64,000 nucleotides of DNA from contig CAVPPF010000005.1 in NCBI GenBank assembly GCA_963707435.1, forward strand, positions 248,001 to 312,000. The letters are read 5' to 3'. Under the pieces are notes generated by a model that was given only the letters and a program-made list of their open reading frames with translations, was not told the DNA's origin and did no database searches. The position numbers and the translations under genes were made by a program. Source of the stretch: UBA4744 sp963707435 (GTDB lineage Bacteria > Actinomycetota > Acidimicrobiia > Spongiisociales > UBA4744). This document shows, piece after piece, positions 22,680 through 31,311 of this stretch. Positions within the stretch are counted from its first letter, which is position 1, and every line of letters starts with the position of its first letter.

Positions 22680-23057
22680 GTGAGGGTGAGATTCGTCGTA
22701 GATCAGGCGGCTGCCGCTGCCCCGTACATCCAGGTGCGCGACCAGATCCTTGCCGCCATTCGCAGCGGCGGGCTGCCGGTCGGAACCCGACTGCCTGCCA
22801 TCCGAAAGGCAGCGGAGTCGGCCGGTATTGCTCCCGGTACGGTCGCCCGGGCGTATCGAGAACTCGAAGCTCAGGGCGCGCTCGACACCCGGGGGCGCCA
22901 TGGGACCTTCGTAACCGATCCGGCCGGCAGCCGGGCCCTCCATCGACGAGAGCTGTCAGAACTCGCCGAGTCGTACGCCGGCACCGCCGCCCGGTACGGA
23001 ATTGAACCTGCCGCAGCGCTCGAACTCATCGCTCGAGCGCTGCGTGACCAGGGTTGA
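22680..23057 (+). CDS. GntR-family regulator, YtrA-type
   Basis: This 125-residue protein has a winged helix-turn-helix (about 15-80: YIQVRDQILAAIRSG, GTRLPAIRKAAE, GTVARAYRELEAQG) and only a short C-terminal helix, as in the YtrA subgroup. Start GTG 22680 has GGGGAGG six bases upstream. It is divergent from the MoaD fusion gene with a 38-base gap and convergent with the flotillin gene (2-base gap). YtrA regulators often control adjacent transporters, but none is next to it, so its target is unknown. Confidence 0.88.
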   Translation: MRVRFVVDQAAAAAPYIQVRDQILAAIRSGGLPVGTRLPAIRKAAESAGIAPGTVARAYRELEAQGALDTRGRHGTFVTDPAGSRALHRRELSELAESYAGTAARYGIEPAAALELIARALRDQG

Positions 23058-23059
23058 CC

Positions 23060-24346
23060 TCAGTCCGGGACGTCGTCTTCGGCTTCGACCACCACCGCAG
23101 GTGCCGGCTGTGGTTTGGGTGCGAGCCCGCTGAGAATGTTGATCCCGGTAGCGGTCTCGACCTGCTCGGTGAGCTTGATCACCGCAGCCGGGAGCTGGCT
23201 CATGACCGCGGGAATCCCCTGCGATCCGTTTCCTGAGTCGATCACCGTGACCTTGTCGATCGAGACACCCTTGACCGTGTCGACGATCTGGCCCAGTAGA
23301 TCGGGAAGCATGTTGAGCAAGAAGATCTGCTGAGCGTCCTCGCCTGCTGCCTGGTACTGCTCGATGAGACGCCGGAACACTTCGATCTGGGCGGCGCCGT
23401 CCTCGATGATCTTGGCGGCTTCACCTTTGGCTCGCAGCTCTTTGGCTTCCTTTTCTGCCCTGGCCGGAGTGATCACGTCGGCTTCGAGACGCCGCTTCTG
23501 CAACTCGATCCGTTCTTGCTCCAGGGACTGCTCGGCGACGGCCTTGGCCTTCTCGCCTGCCACCTCCGCCTCCCGCTCCTTGGCAACTGCGAGCGCCTCC
23601 AATTCGGCTTCGCGCACGCGCAGGGCATTGGACCGTTCGACGATCTCGAGGTTGGCGTTGACCTGAGCGATCTCCGCCCGGCGCCGGGCTGCGGCCTCGG
23701 CTTCCTGAGCCTCGGTCTGGCGTTCGGCTTCGGCGACCCGGGCCTCCATGATCACCTGGGCGGTCCGCCTGCGGCCAACCGAGTCGAGGTAGTCGACCTC
23801 ATCGGTGACGTTCTGGATCTTGAGCACGTCGAGGTCGAGCCCGAGGGTGCGCATGTCGTCGTCGGCCTCGTCGATCAGCGTCTGGGCGAACTTGAGGCGG
23901 TCCTCGTTGACTTCCTCCGGGGTGAGGGTGGCCAGCACGCCGCGCAGGTTGGCTTCCAGCGTCTCCTTGGCGATCTTCTGAACGTAGTCGGTCGGACGTG
24001 CCAGGAACCGCTCGATCGCGTTGTCGAGCACGCCTTCACGACTGGAGATCTTGATATTGCCGACTGCCTGGACCGAAAGCGGGATAGCGCCCTTGGAGTA
24101 GGCGTTGTGCACGTTGACGTCGATGGCGATGGTGTTGAGCTCCATCCAGTCGACTTTCTCCAGCAGGGGGATGCGGAGCGTCCGGCCACCGCGCAGGACG
24201 CGATACCCGCTCTGGCCTTCTTTGCCCCGGCCGGAAATGACCGCCACGAGGTTGGGCGGGCAGATCACGATGAAAGACCGCACGCTGATGAGCACCAGCG
24301 CAATGGCCAGAACAACAATCACCGCAACGGTGATGACTACATCCAT
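23060..24346 (-). CDS. flotillin-like SPFH-domain protein
   Basis: The 428-residue protein has an N-terminal membrane hairpin (2-30), an SPFH domain (about 30-200) and a long coiled coil rich in Glu/Ala/Arg (about 205-320), then a C-terminal segment with LPDLLGQIVDTVKGV and an Ala/Pro tail. This is the architecture of bacterial flotillins (FloT/YuaG), which form membrane scaffolds. It lies 11 bases after the NfeD-like gene, the usual partner. GAGAGG six bases before ATG 24346 supports that start. Confidence 0.9.
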   Translation of the reverse strand: MDVVITVAVIVVLAIALVLISVRSFIVICPPNLVAVISGRGKEGQSGYRVLRGGRTLRIPLLEKVDWMELNTIAIDVNVHNAYSKGAIPLSVQAVGNIKISSREGVLDNAIERFLARPTDYVQKIAKETLEANLRGVLATLTPEEVNEDRLKFAQTLIDEADDDMRTLGLDLDVLKIQNVTDEVDYLDSVGRRRTAQVIMEARVAEAERQTEAQEAEAAARRRAEIAQVNANLEIVERSNALRVREAELEALAVAKEREAEVAGEKAKAVAEQSLEQERIELQKRRLEADVITPARAEKEAKELRAKGEAAKIIEDGAAQIEVFRRLIEQYQAAGEDAQQIFLLNMLPDLLGQIVDTVKGVSIDKVTVIDSGNGSQGIPAVMSQLPAAVIKLTEQVETATGINILSGLAPKPQPAPAVVVEAEDDVPD

Positions 24347-24357
24347 AATCAACCTCT

Positions 24358-24948
24358 CTACGAAAGCTCTCGAAACGACGACACCCGGGCGGTGCCCTTG
24401 GTGACCTCTATCACAACGACCGATTCACCGACGGCGAACTCGCTCTCCTCGGACGGGTCGAAGGGAACGGCCGTCAAGTTGATCGTCTGCCCTTCGACCT
24501 CACAGGTGATCCGACCCTTGGAGGGCACCGAAATCGGGACGGTGACCCGGCCGACGGCGCCGCTCAGCGTGCGGTCGCTGACGTCGGTGCCGACCGATGA
24601 GGTCTTGAGGTAGCGAAACACGCGATTGTTCAGACTGGCGGCAAAAAGCCCGAGGCCGATCGCCACGATCAGGGCGATGACGGAGTTCGTGGAAAGGGCT
24701 TCCAGGATCAAACCCGTGGCACCGAAGAACGCCAGGAAGAACACGATCGAACGGAACGACAAGATAGAGAGCACCGCTGCGGCGACTCCTCCACCAACCC
24801 CGCCGGCCGAATCGAGGTCCACATCGACGTCCATATCGACGTCCACGTCGAAGTCGGCGTCGACCTCACCGCCTTCTCCGCCGAAGAAGACAAAGAAGAG
24901 CAGGAAGGGCCACCCGACGATGGCAGCGAATGCGAATACCGGTGTCAT
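24358..24948 (-). CDS. NfeD-like membrane protein, flotillin partner
   Basis: The 196-residue protein has predicted helices near 3-22, 57-78 and 84-105, then an OB-fold-like NfeD C-terminal domain (about 125-190: LSGAVGRVTVPI, GESVVVIEVTKG). Between the first two helices is an Asp-rich stretch (DADFDVDVDMDVDVDLDS, 31-48) encoded by a short imperfect DNA repeat, possibly a divalent-cation-binding loop. NfeD proteins are regularly encoded next to flotillins and work with them at the membrane. The acid loop is not a usual feature of the family as I know it. Confidence 0.85.
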   Translation of the reverse strand: MTPVFAFAAIVGWPFLLFFVFFGGEGGEVDADFDVDVDMDVDVDLDSAGGVGGGVAAAVLSILSFRSIVFFLAFFGATGLILEALSTNSVIALIVAIGLGLFAASLNNRVFRYLKTSSVGTDVSDRTLSGAVGRVTVPISVPSKGRITCEVEGQTINLTAVPFDPSEESEFAVGESVVVIEVTKGTARVSSFRELS

Positions 24949-24998
24949 AGCTTCAACGCTACTCGGTGACGGGAACCAACCCGGCCGGATTTTCGCGG

Positions 24999-25028
24999 TT
25001 GACAGGGCAGTACGCCACCATCAATAGG
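24999..25028 (+). promoter_or_regulatory. candidate promoter for asnA
   Basis: TTGACA (24999-25004) is a perfect -35 match. A weak -10 (CAATAG/AATAGG) follows 17-18 bases later. It would leave a ~95-base leader before ATG 25128. The leader shows no T-box consensus or other regulatory structure that I can recognise. Confidence 0.4.
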
Positions 25029-25127
25029 CCATCCGGCCCTCCAGGCGGGGCGATGCCGGGCGGTATCTTCGAACGAGGAACACCCCCGCGCCCGCTGCGG
25101 TGGACCACCTCGACGATCGGAGGCAGC

Positions 25128-26258
25128 ATGGCGGACAAACAGGCCGACCTGGCCGGACCCGGAATCGGTAACTACGAGGACCTCGCCAAAGTCTTGCCGA
25201 CCGACTACCGGTCGCTGCTCACGCCCAAGGAGACCATGCAGGCGCTGTTCGCCGCCAAGCGCTACATCGAAGAGCACCTGGCCGCCGAACTCAACCTGAT
25301 GATGGTGCAGGTGCCACTGATCGTGGATCGTGAGAGCGGCGTAAACGACGACCTGGACCGGGACGGCTCGCGGACCCCGGTCGGTTTCCACATCTCCAAC
25401 GACCACGACCAGCACCCCATCGACGCCCAGATCGTCCAGGCCGCCACCAAGTGGAAGCGTGTGGCCCTCAAGCAGTTCGGCATGGAGCCGGGCGAAGGGT
25501 TGCTGACCGACATGAAGGCGGTCCGCAAGGACTACTTCCTCGATCACGACCACAGCGCCTATGTGGACCAATGGGATTGGGAAAAGACGATCACGGCCGA
25601 TCAGCGCAACCTGGACTATCTGACCCAAACCGTCCGGACGATCTGGAAGGTCCTCAAGGGCGCCGAGCAGCACGTCCTGGAGTTGTTCCCGGCACTTCGC
25701 ACCGACAAATACCCGGACCTCCCCGACGAGCTGACCTTTCTCCATGCCGAAGACATCCTCGGCATGTACCCGGACCTTCCCCGCAAGCAGCGCGAGACCG
25801 AGGTACTGCAGAAATTCCCCGCCGTGTTCATCTACGGCATCGGCTGGACCCTCGAGGACGGCTACCCGCACGAAATGCGCGCCGCCGACTACGACGACTG
25901 GATCACGCCGACCGTGTCCGAGGACGGCCGGCCCATGCACGGCCTCAACGGAGACATCCTGGTGTGGAACCCGGTGACCCGGCGCCGCCACGAGCTGACC
26001 TCGATGGGGTTGCGGGTCACCAAGGAGACCCTCGTCAAACAACTCGAGCTCACGGGCCAGATGGATTTCCTAAGTCGGCCGTACCACCAGGCGATCATGA
26101 ACGACGAGATCCCGCTGTCGATCGGAGGCGGCATCGGCCAGTCCCGCACGTACATGGCATTGCTGAAGAAAGCCCACCTCGGCGAAGTCAGCGTCACCGT
26201 CTGGCCGCAGATTCTCAAAGACCTCTGCGCAGAACGGAACATCTTCGTCCTGGAGTGA
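25128..26258 (+). CDS. asnA: aspartate-ammonia ligase (asparagine synthetase A)
   Basis: The 376-residue enzyme has the AsnA/class II tRNA-synthetase-like fold: KRYIEEHLAAELNLMMVQVP, VGFHISNDHDQHPIDAQIVQ, MKAVRKDYFLDHDHSAYVDQ, WDWEK and C-terminal SIGGGIGQSRTYMALL. It makes asparagine from aspartate, ammonia and ATP. It is about 40 residues longer than the E. coli enzyme, with insertions in the middle. GGAGGCAGC directly before ATG 25128 decides the start; an in-frame upstream extension has no site. Bacterial AsnA is less common in actinobacteria than AsnB. Confidence 0.93.
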   Translation: MADKQADLAGPGIGNYEDLAKVLPTDYRSLLTPKETMQALFAAKRYIEEHLAAELNLMMVQVPLIVDRESGVNDDLDRDGSRTPVGFHISNDHDQHPIDAQIVQAATKWKRVALKQFGMEPGEGLLTDMKAVRKDYFLDHDHSAYVDQWDWEKTITADQRNLDYLTQTVRTIWKVLKGAEQHVLELFPALRTDKYPDLPDELTFLHAEDILGMYPDLPRKQRETEVLQKFPAVFIYGIGWTLEDGYPHEMRAADYDDWITPTVSEDGRPMHGLNGDILVWNPVTRRRHELTSMGLRVTKETLVKQLELTGQMDFLSRPYHQAIMNDEIPLSIGGGIGQSRTYMALLKKAHLGEVSVTVWPQILKDLCAERNIFVLE

Positions 26259-26351
26259 GAGGTTCGCGAGCGGCCATCCAATCTTCTGTCGGCTTCGTAG
26301 AACACCCGTAACCCTGCACCGCAGGAAACGAAGCTCAACAGGAGATGTGAA

Positions 26352-26876
26352 ATGAAAATTCGAATGATTGCGCTGGCATCCGTGCTGGCCATCGTAGGAG
26401 CAGCCTGCTCAACCGCTGATGCTGCCGACGAAACCACCACCACGACCGCTGCAGAAGAGATGATGGAAGAAACCATCGTCGACGTCGCCGTCGCCCAAGG
26501 GTTCTCGACCCTCGTGACCGCCGTTCAGACCGCCGATCTCGTGGAAACCCTCAGCGGCGAAGGGCCGTTCACGGTGTTCGCCCCTACCGATGAGGCCTTC
26601 GCCGCCCTCCCGGAAGGCGTGCTGGATGGTTTGCTGGCAGACCCGGCAGCACTGGCCGACATCCTGAAGTACCACGTTGTTTCCGGTGAGGTGCTCGCAG
26701 CCGATGTGGTCGGACTCGCTTCCGCCACAACGGTTCAAGGTGAGGACATCGCCATTGCCGTCGTTGACGGCACCGTTGTTCTCAACGGCACCGCAAACGT
26801 CGTCATCACCGATGTGATGGCTTCGAACGGCGTCATCCACGTGATCGATGCCGTCATCCTCCCGCCGTCCTCCTAG
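26352..26876 (+). CDS. fasciclin-domain lipoprotein
   Basis: The 174-residue protein has a lipoprotein signal (1-20, lipobox VGAAC), a short Thr-rich spacer and one fasciclin (FAS1) domain with GPFTVFAPTDEAFAAL (near 72-87), LKYHVVSGEV and NGVIHVIDAVILP. FAS1 domains mediate adhesion at the cell surface. ACAGGAGATGTGAA before the ATG provides a ribosome-binding site. It stands alone, followed by a hairpin terminator. Confidence 0.92.
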   Translation: MKIRMIALASVLAIVGAACSTADAADETTTTTAAEEMMEETIVDVAVAQGFSTLVTAVQTADLVETLSGEGPFTVFAPTDEAFAALPEGVLDGLLADPAALADILKYHVVSGEVLAADVVGLASATTVQGEDIAIAVVDGTVVLNGTANVVITDVMASNGVIHVIDAVILPPSS

Positions 26877-26910
26877 ACCCTGCAACGACCGTTAGCGGGC
26901 CGACCCGCTC

Positions 26911-26938
26911 CGAGCCCCCGATTTCCATCGGGGGCTCG
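26911..26938. terminator. hairpin terminator after the fasciclin gene
   Basis: CGAGCCCCCGAT (26911-26922), loop TTCC, and the exact complement (26927-26938) form a 12-bp stem. No T-run follows on either strand. It lies between convergent genes and may serve both. Confidence 0.6.
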
Positions 26939-26993
26939 ATTGCGTGGTGGCCGAGAAGGTGAGTTTCGGGTATCGCTCAGAACGAGCTTCGCC

Positions 26994-27893
26994 TCACAAT
27001 GCTCCGGCGACCCGGAGGATTGCCAGGGCGATCTCCTTCGGAAACTCTTCCGGTAGGAAGTGACCGCCGTTGGTGCGGGTGACCCGGGCTTCGGACAGCA
27101 TCCGGGCGATGTGAGTTCGAACTCCGCCCAGCACCCGGTCGCGGTCGCCCCACACGATCTCCGCCGGACCCCGATAGGTGCGAACGAATTCGCCGACCCG
27201 GCGCAGCGCCGGGATGGAAGGGTGCTCCATGGAATCCGGCACCATGCGGGTCAAGGCCAGCGGAGCCTGGTTGTGGCGACGGTCCCGCAGCGGGTAGCGG
27301 TAGGCGCGGGCCACGGCGCCGCGAATGCTCGATCGGTCCCCTTGCACGGCCCCCAATGCAATCTGGGGAAACCCCAGGATGCGGAAAGCGACATCGCTGA
27401 CGACCGGCAGCTGCCCGAAGCGATGGAAGGCCGTCGCCTTGAAGTCGGGTTTGGGTTCGCTGAGCGCCGTGTTGAGAACCACCAGACCGGCCAGTCGTTC
27501 TGCACGCTGGGCCATCGCTCCTAGGCCGATCGCTCCGCCCCAGTCCTGGACCACCAGCACCACATCACCGAGTTCGAGTTCATCGATTAGTTCCCCGAAC
27601 CAGGCGATGTGGTTGTCGAGGGTATGTGCGGCTGCCGGAGGTTTGTCCGAGAAGCCCAGCCCGATCAAGTCGGGCATGATCACTCGCACCGGTTGACCGA
27701 TCGTCGCCAGGGCAACCTTGCGATACAGAAACCCCCAGCTCGGGTTGCCGTGCACGCACAGCACCGGTCTCCCTTCGCCGATGTCCATCACGTGGTGGCG
27801 ATGGCCACCTATCTCAACGAGGTAACGGCGGAACGGAACCATCCTCTCGAGCCAGGCGGGCAGGGGTGGCGGCGGAAGGTTCGAGCTTCCCAC
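26994..27893 (-). CDS. alpha/beta hydrolase, haloalkane dehalogenase-like
   Basis: This 299-residue enzyme has HGNPSWGFLYR (oxyanion region, near 49-59), the nucleophile elbow VVQDWGGAIG with Asp, an acid in WGDRDRV and the catalytic His in NGGHFLPEE. An Asp nucleophile with HGNP is typical of haloalkane dehalogenases and epoxide hydrolases rather than esterases. A cap domain lies about 140-210. The halide-stabilising pair cannot be confirmed by eye, so the substrate is open. Its GTG start directly follows the kbl stop, so it is probably co-transcribed with threonine catabolism genes. Confidence 0.85.
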   Translation of the reverse strand: MGSSNLPPPPLPAWLERMVPFRRYLVEIGGHRHHVMDIGEGRPVLCVHGNPSWGFLYRKVALATIGQPVRVIMPDLIGLGFSDKPPAAAHTLDNHIAWFGELIDELELGDVVLVVQDWGGAIGLGAMAQRAERLAGLVVLNTALSEPKPDFKATAFHRFGQLPVVSDVAFRILGFPQIALGAVQGDRSSIRGAVARAYRYPLRDRRHNQAPLALTRMVPDSMEHPSIPALRRVGEFVRTYRGPAEIVWGDRDRVLGGVRTHIARMLSEARVTRTNGGHFLPEEFPKEIALAILRVAGAL

Positions 27894-29078
27894 CTATACG
27901 AGTCCCATGGCCCTACCGACTTTGGCGAAGGCTGCGGTGCCGTAGGCGAGGTCGTCTTCGGAGTGCGCGGCGGAGATCATGACCCGGATCCGGGCGGTGC
28001 CCATGGGCACAGTCGGGTAGGCAATGGCCTGGGCGAACACCGCCTCTTCGTCGAACAGGCGCCGGGAGAACTCCTGAGCGGTCTTCTCGTCTCCCAGCAT
28101 CACCGGGGTGATCGGTGTCTCGCTGTGGCCGATGTCGAAACCGGCGGCGCTCATCGCCTCCTTGAACGATCGGGCGTTCGCCCACAGACGGTCGACGAGT
28201 TCGGTCGATTCCTCCAGGATTTCAACGGAGGCGATACAGGCAGCCACGTCCGGGGGGGTCACCGCCGATGAGAACAGGAAGGGGCGGGCCCGCTGCATCA
28301 GCCAGTCGATCAGGGCCCGGGGGCCGGCCACGTAGCCGCCCATGACCCCGAACGCTTTCGACATGGTGCCGACTTCGACCTCGACTCTCCCATGCAAACC
28401 GAAATGATCGACGATGCCGCGCCCGCCGCGGCCGAGCACCCCTTCACCGTGGGCGTCGTCGACCATGACCATTGCTTCGAATTCGTCGGCAGCATCAACG
28501 ATGCGATCCAGGGGTGCGATGTCGCCGTCCATCGAGAACACCCCGTCGGTGATGATGAGAATGTTGCGAGCCCCCTCGGCCCGCGCCTCACCGAGCTTGA
28601 CCCGCAGGTCGAAGACGTCGGCATGGACGTAGATCTTGCGGCCCGCCTTCGCCAGTCGCACGCCGTCGATGATCGAGGCATGGTTGAGGGCGTCGGTGAC
28701 AATGACGTCTTCTTTGTCGACCAGAGCCGGGATCACGCCGGCGTTGGCAACGAAACCGGACTGGAACGAGATCGTCGCCTCGACCCCCTTGAAAGCAGCC
28801 AGTTTGGCTTCGAGCTCATCGTGCAGCGTCATCGTGCCCGCAATGGTTCGTACGGCTCCCGGGCCGATCCCGTAACGATCGAGAGCGGACTTCGCTGCGG
28901 CGATCAGACGCGGGTGATTGGCGAGGCCGAGGTAGTTGTTCGAGCAGAAGTTGAGCACCCGCTTGCCATCGACCTGCAGCCAGGCTCCCTGCGGACCGTC
29001 GAGGTGCCGGATGGTGTTGTAGAGACCACCGTCCCGCAGTTCCTGTACTTGCTCGGCGAGGAATCCGGTTTTGTCCAT
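27894..29078 (-). CDS. kbl: glycine C-acetyltransferase (2-amino-3-ketobutyrate CoA ligase)
   Basis: The 394-residue PLP enzyme is of the alpha-oxoamine synthase family: CSNNYLGLANHP, GIGPGAVRTIAGT, VDDAHGEGVLG and the PLP lysine in GTMSKAFGVMGGYVAG. It cleaves 2-amino-3-ketobutyrate with CoA to glycine and acetyl-CoA, the second step of threonine breakdown. Its place 17 bases after tdh confirms the role. GGGAG six bases before ATG 29078 selects this start over longer frames. Confidence 0.95.
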   Translation of the reverse strand: MDKTGFLAEQVQELRDGGLYNTIRHLDGPQGAWLQVDGKRVLNFCSNNYLGLANHPRLIAAAKSALDRYGIGPGAVRTIAGTMTLHDELEAKLAAFKGVEATISFQSGFVANAGVIPALVDKEDVIVTDALNHASIIDGVRLAKAGRKIYVHADVFDLRVKLGEARAEGARNILIITDGVFSMDGDIAPLDRIVDAADEFEAMVMVDDAHGEGVLGRGGRGIVDHFGLHGRVEVEVGTMSKAFGVMGGYVAGPRALIDWLMQRARPFLFSSAVTPPDVAACIASVEILEESTELVDRLWANARSFKEAMSAAGFDIGHSETPITPVMLGDEKTAQEFSRRLFDEEAVFAQAIAYPTVPMGTARIRVMISAAHSEDDLAYGTAAFAKVGRAMGLV

Positions 29079-29095
29079 GCGTAACTCCCGGTCGG

Positions 29096-30154
29096 TCAAC
29101 TGAGGGGTCCGTCCGCGTCGGCCGCGTCCGGGAACATCACCACCTTGCCGCAGTCCCCGGTGGCCATCAGTTCGAATGCGTTCTCGAAGTCGTCCAGAGC
29201 GAACCGGTGGGTGACCAGTGGCGCCAGATCGATCGCCCCCGAGCGGAGCAAACCGCGCATCTTGTACCACGTGTCCCAGAGCTTGCGTCCGACGATTCCG
29301 TGAACGCTCGCTCCTTTGAAGATGATGTGATCGTCGAGATTGAAACTCAGATCGGCGGACGTCAATCCCAGCAGCGCCGCCTCGCCGCCGGGCTTGAGCG
29401 AACGAAACCCCTCGTCGATGGCGCTCGGCGCTCCGGACATCTCCAGGAGAACATCAACGCCTTCCCCCTCCGTCGCTTCCATCACCGTCGCGTAGACATC
29501 CTGCTTCTTCGGGTTGATGGTCAGATCGGCTCCCATGGTCCAGGCCATGGAGAGGCGGTAATCGCTGACATCGGTCGCGTAGACCGACCGGGCTCCCAGG
29601 GCGCGGGCGGCGGCGATGGCCATGACACCGACCGGCCCGCAGCCGGTGACCAGCACCTTGCGGCCGGCCACCAGGGGAACGGAAGCCGTGTGGACGGCAT
29701 TGCCGAAGTTCTCCTGCAGCGACGCAATGGAGTACGGCATGTCCGGGGGGTCGGCCCAGGCGTTGATCGCAGGAACGGCGACGTACTCGGCGTAGGCGCC
29801 GTCGCGGTGGACCCCGAGAATCTGGGTGTTCTCGCACAGGTGCCCTTTACCGGTCCGGCAGAAACTGCACTTGTTACAGACCACGTGCGACTCGACCGAA
29901 ACCAGCTGGCCGACCTCCGGTCCGTCGGCGTTGGCGCCCTTCTCGACAACGACCCCACATAATTCGTGGCCGACGGTCAGGGGAAGCTTGACATGATCCC
30001 GGGCCCACGGGTTCCACTCGTAGATGTGCAGATCGGTTCCGCAGATCGACGTGGCTTTCACCTGGATCAGGACGTCCTCGTCGCCTATGTCCGGGACGGG
30101 CAGGTCGACCATCTCGAATCCAGTACCGGGCTTGGTCTTCACTATCGCTCGCAT
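29096..30154 (-). CDS. tdh: L-threonine 3-dehydrogenase
   Basis: The 352-residue zinc alcohol dehydrogenase family enzyme has the catalytic zinc site CGTDLHIYEWN, GHELCG, structural-zinc cysteines CNKCSFCRTGKGHLC and the NAD site VTGCGPVGVMA. The NENFGNAVHT-like motif (QENFGNAVHTA) is typical of Tdh. It oxidises threonine to 2-amino-3-ketobutyrate, passed to Kbl encoded next. The gene pair tdh-kbl is a classic operon, here followed by a hydrolase gene. Confidence 0.95.
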   Translation of the reverse strand: MRAIVKTKPGTGFEMVDLPVPDIGDEDVLIQVKATSICGTDLHIYEWNPWARDHVKLPLTVGHELCGVVVEKGANADGPEVGQLVSVESHVVCNKCSFCRTGKGHLCENTQILGVHRDGAYAEYVAVPAINAWADPPDMPYSIASLQENFGNAVHTASVPLVAGRKVLVTGCGPVGVMAIAAARALGARSVYATDVSDYRLSMAWTMGADLTINPKKQDVYATVMEATEGEGVDVLLEMSGAPSAIDEGFRSLKPGGEAALLGLTSADLSFNLDDHIIFKGASVHGIVGRKLWDTWYKMRGLLRSGAIDLAPLVTHRFALDDFENAFELMATGDCGKVVMFPDAADADGPLS

Positions 30155-30244
30155 GGTTGCTCAGGCTAGCGGTGCGGTTGGAGCCGCGAACGAGCGGCCT
30201 GAGGGCGAGAGCGTCCCTCACGAACCCGGGGAGACGGAACCCCG

Positions 30245-30250
30245 TACACT
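30245..30250 (+). promoter_or_regulatory. -10 element of a leaderless promoter
   Basis: TACACT ends six bases before ATG 30257, and no ribosome-binding site precedes the ATG. This places the transcription start at or next to the start codon. A -35 box is not convincing. Confidence 0.5.
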
Positions 30251-30256
30251 TCCCTC

Positions 30257-31288
30257 ATGCGGCGGGTGCTGGTGATCGGGGGGACGAGGTTCATCGGTTT
30301 CCACGCCGTCCATGCGCTGGTGGATGCCGGATGCGAGGTAGCCCTCTTCCATCGCGGCACGACCGAAGCGGCCGGGTTGCCTCACGTCCAGCACCTGCAC
30401 GGCGACCGTCGCGAGTTGCTGTCCTTCGCCCGTGACTTCGAGCGCTTCGCCCCCGATGTCGTCCTGGACATGATTCCGCTCACCCGGGCCGACGCCGTGG
30501 ACACCGTGTTGGCCGTGAGCGGACTCGCCGGCCGTCTGGTGGCCATCTCGAGCCAGGACGTCTACCTGGCCTACGACATTCTCCGCAAGCGGGCCAACCA
30601 GGCTCCGGTCCCGCAACCCATGACCGAGGATGCTCCCCGGCGCGACCGGCTCTACCCCTATCGAGACCTCTTCCCGCCCGACAGCCGGATGTACACGTAC
30701 GACAAGATCCCCGTCGAACAGACGTATCTCGGTGAGCCCGGGTTGCCGGGAACCATCCTCAGGCTCCCGGCGGTCTACGGACCGGACGACTACCAGCACC
30801 GGCCATTCCCGTATCTGAAACGCATGGTCGACGGCCGTCGGTGGATCCTGCTGGACGAGCGGGGAGCGACGTGGCGGTGGAGCCGGGCCTACGTGGAGAA
30901 CGTTGCGGAAGCGATCATGATGGCCGTCGTGAACGATGCCGCCTCCGGACGGATCTACAACGTCGCCGAACCGGAGGCGCCGGCGGAAAAGCAGTGGGTC
31001 GAGGCGATTGGCGCCGCCTTCGGGTGGTCCGGGCAGGTCGTGACCCTCCCGACCGGCGACGTGCCCGAACACCTCCGGGACGAGGACTTGAACTTCGCAC
31101 AGGATCTCGTTGCGGACACAACCAGGATTCGAGATGAGCTTGGTTTTCGCGAGCCGGTGGAACCGCAGGAGGCCATCGCCCGCACCGTCGAGTGGGAACT
31201 GATCAACATGCCCGCCGAGCTGCCACCCAACCGTTTCGACTACGAAGCGGAGGACGCCGCCCTTCCCGACCTCACGCTGGGGATCTAG
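30257..31288 (+). CDS. NAD-dependent epimerase/dehydratase family protein
   Basis: The 343-residue extended short-chain dehydrogenase has the cofactor motif VIGGTRFIGFHAV (5-17), AISSQDVYLAYD and the YTYDK active-site pattern (Y-x3-K). The GGTRFIG form is shared with plant-type RNA-binding/isoflavone reductase-like epimerases. The C-terminal half has WSRAYVENVAEAI, typical of sugar-nucleotide epimerases. The substrate is unknown. It is divergent from tdh. Confidence 0.87.
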   Translation: MRRVLVIGGTRFIGFHAVHALVDAGCEVALFHRGTTEAAGLPHVQHLHGDRRELLSFARDFERFAPDVVLDMIPLTRADAVDTVLAVSGLAGRLVAISSQDVYLAYDILRKRANQAPVPQPMTEDAPRRDRLYPYRDLFPPDSRMYTYDKIPVEQTYLGEPGLPGTILRLPAVYGPDDYQHRPFPYLKRMVDGRRWILLDERGATWRWSRAYVENVAEAIMMAVVNDAASGRIYNVAEPEAPAEKQWVEAIGAAFGWSGQVVTLPTGDVPEHLRDEDLNFAQDLVADTTRIRDELGFREPVEPQEAIARTVEWELINMPAELPPNRFDYEAEDAALPDLTLGI

Positions 31289-31311
31289 CGGCTGCCGGCG
31301 AAGCTTCCGGC

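Noticed and set aside
25028..25127. T-box or amino-acid riboswitch in the asnA leader
   Set aside because: No T-box consensus or stable terminator/antiterminator pair could be found by eye.
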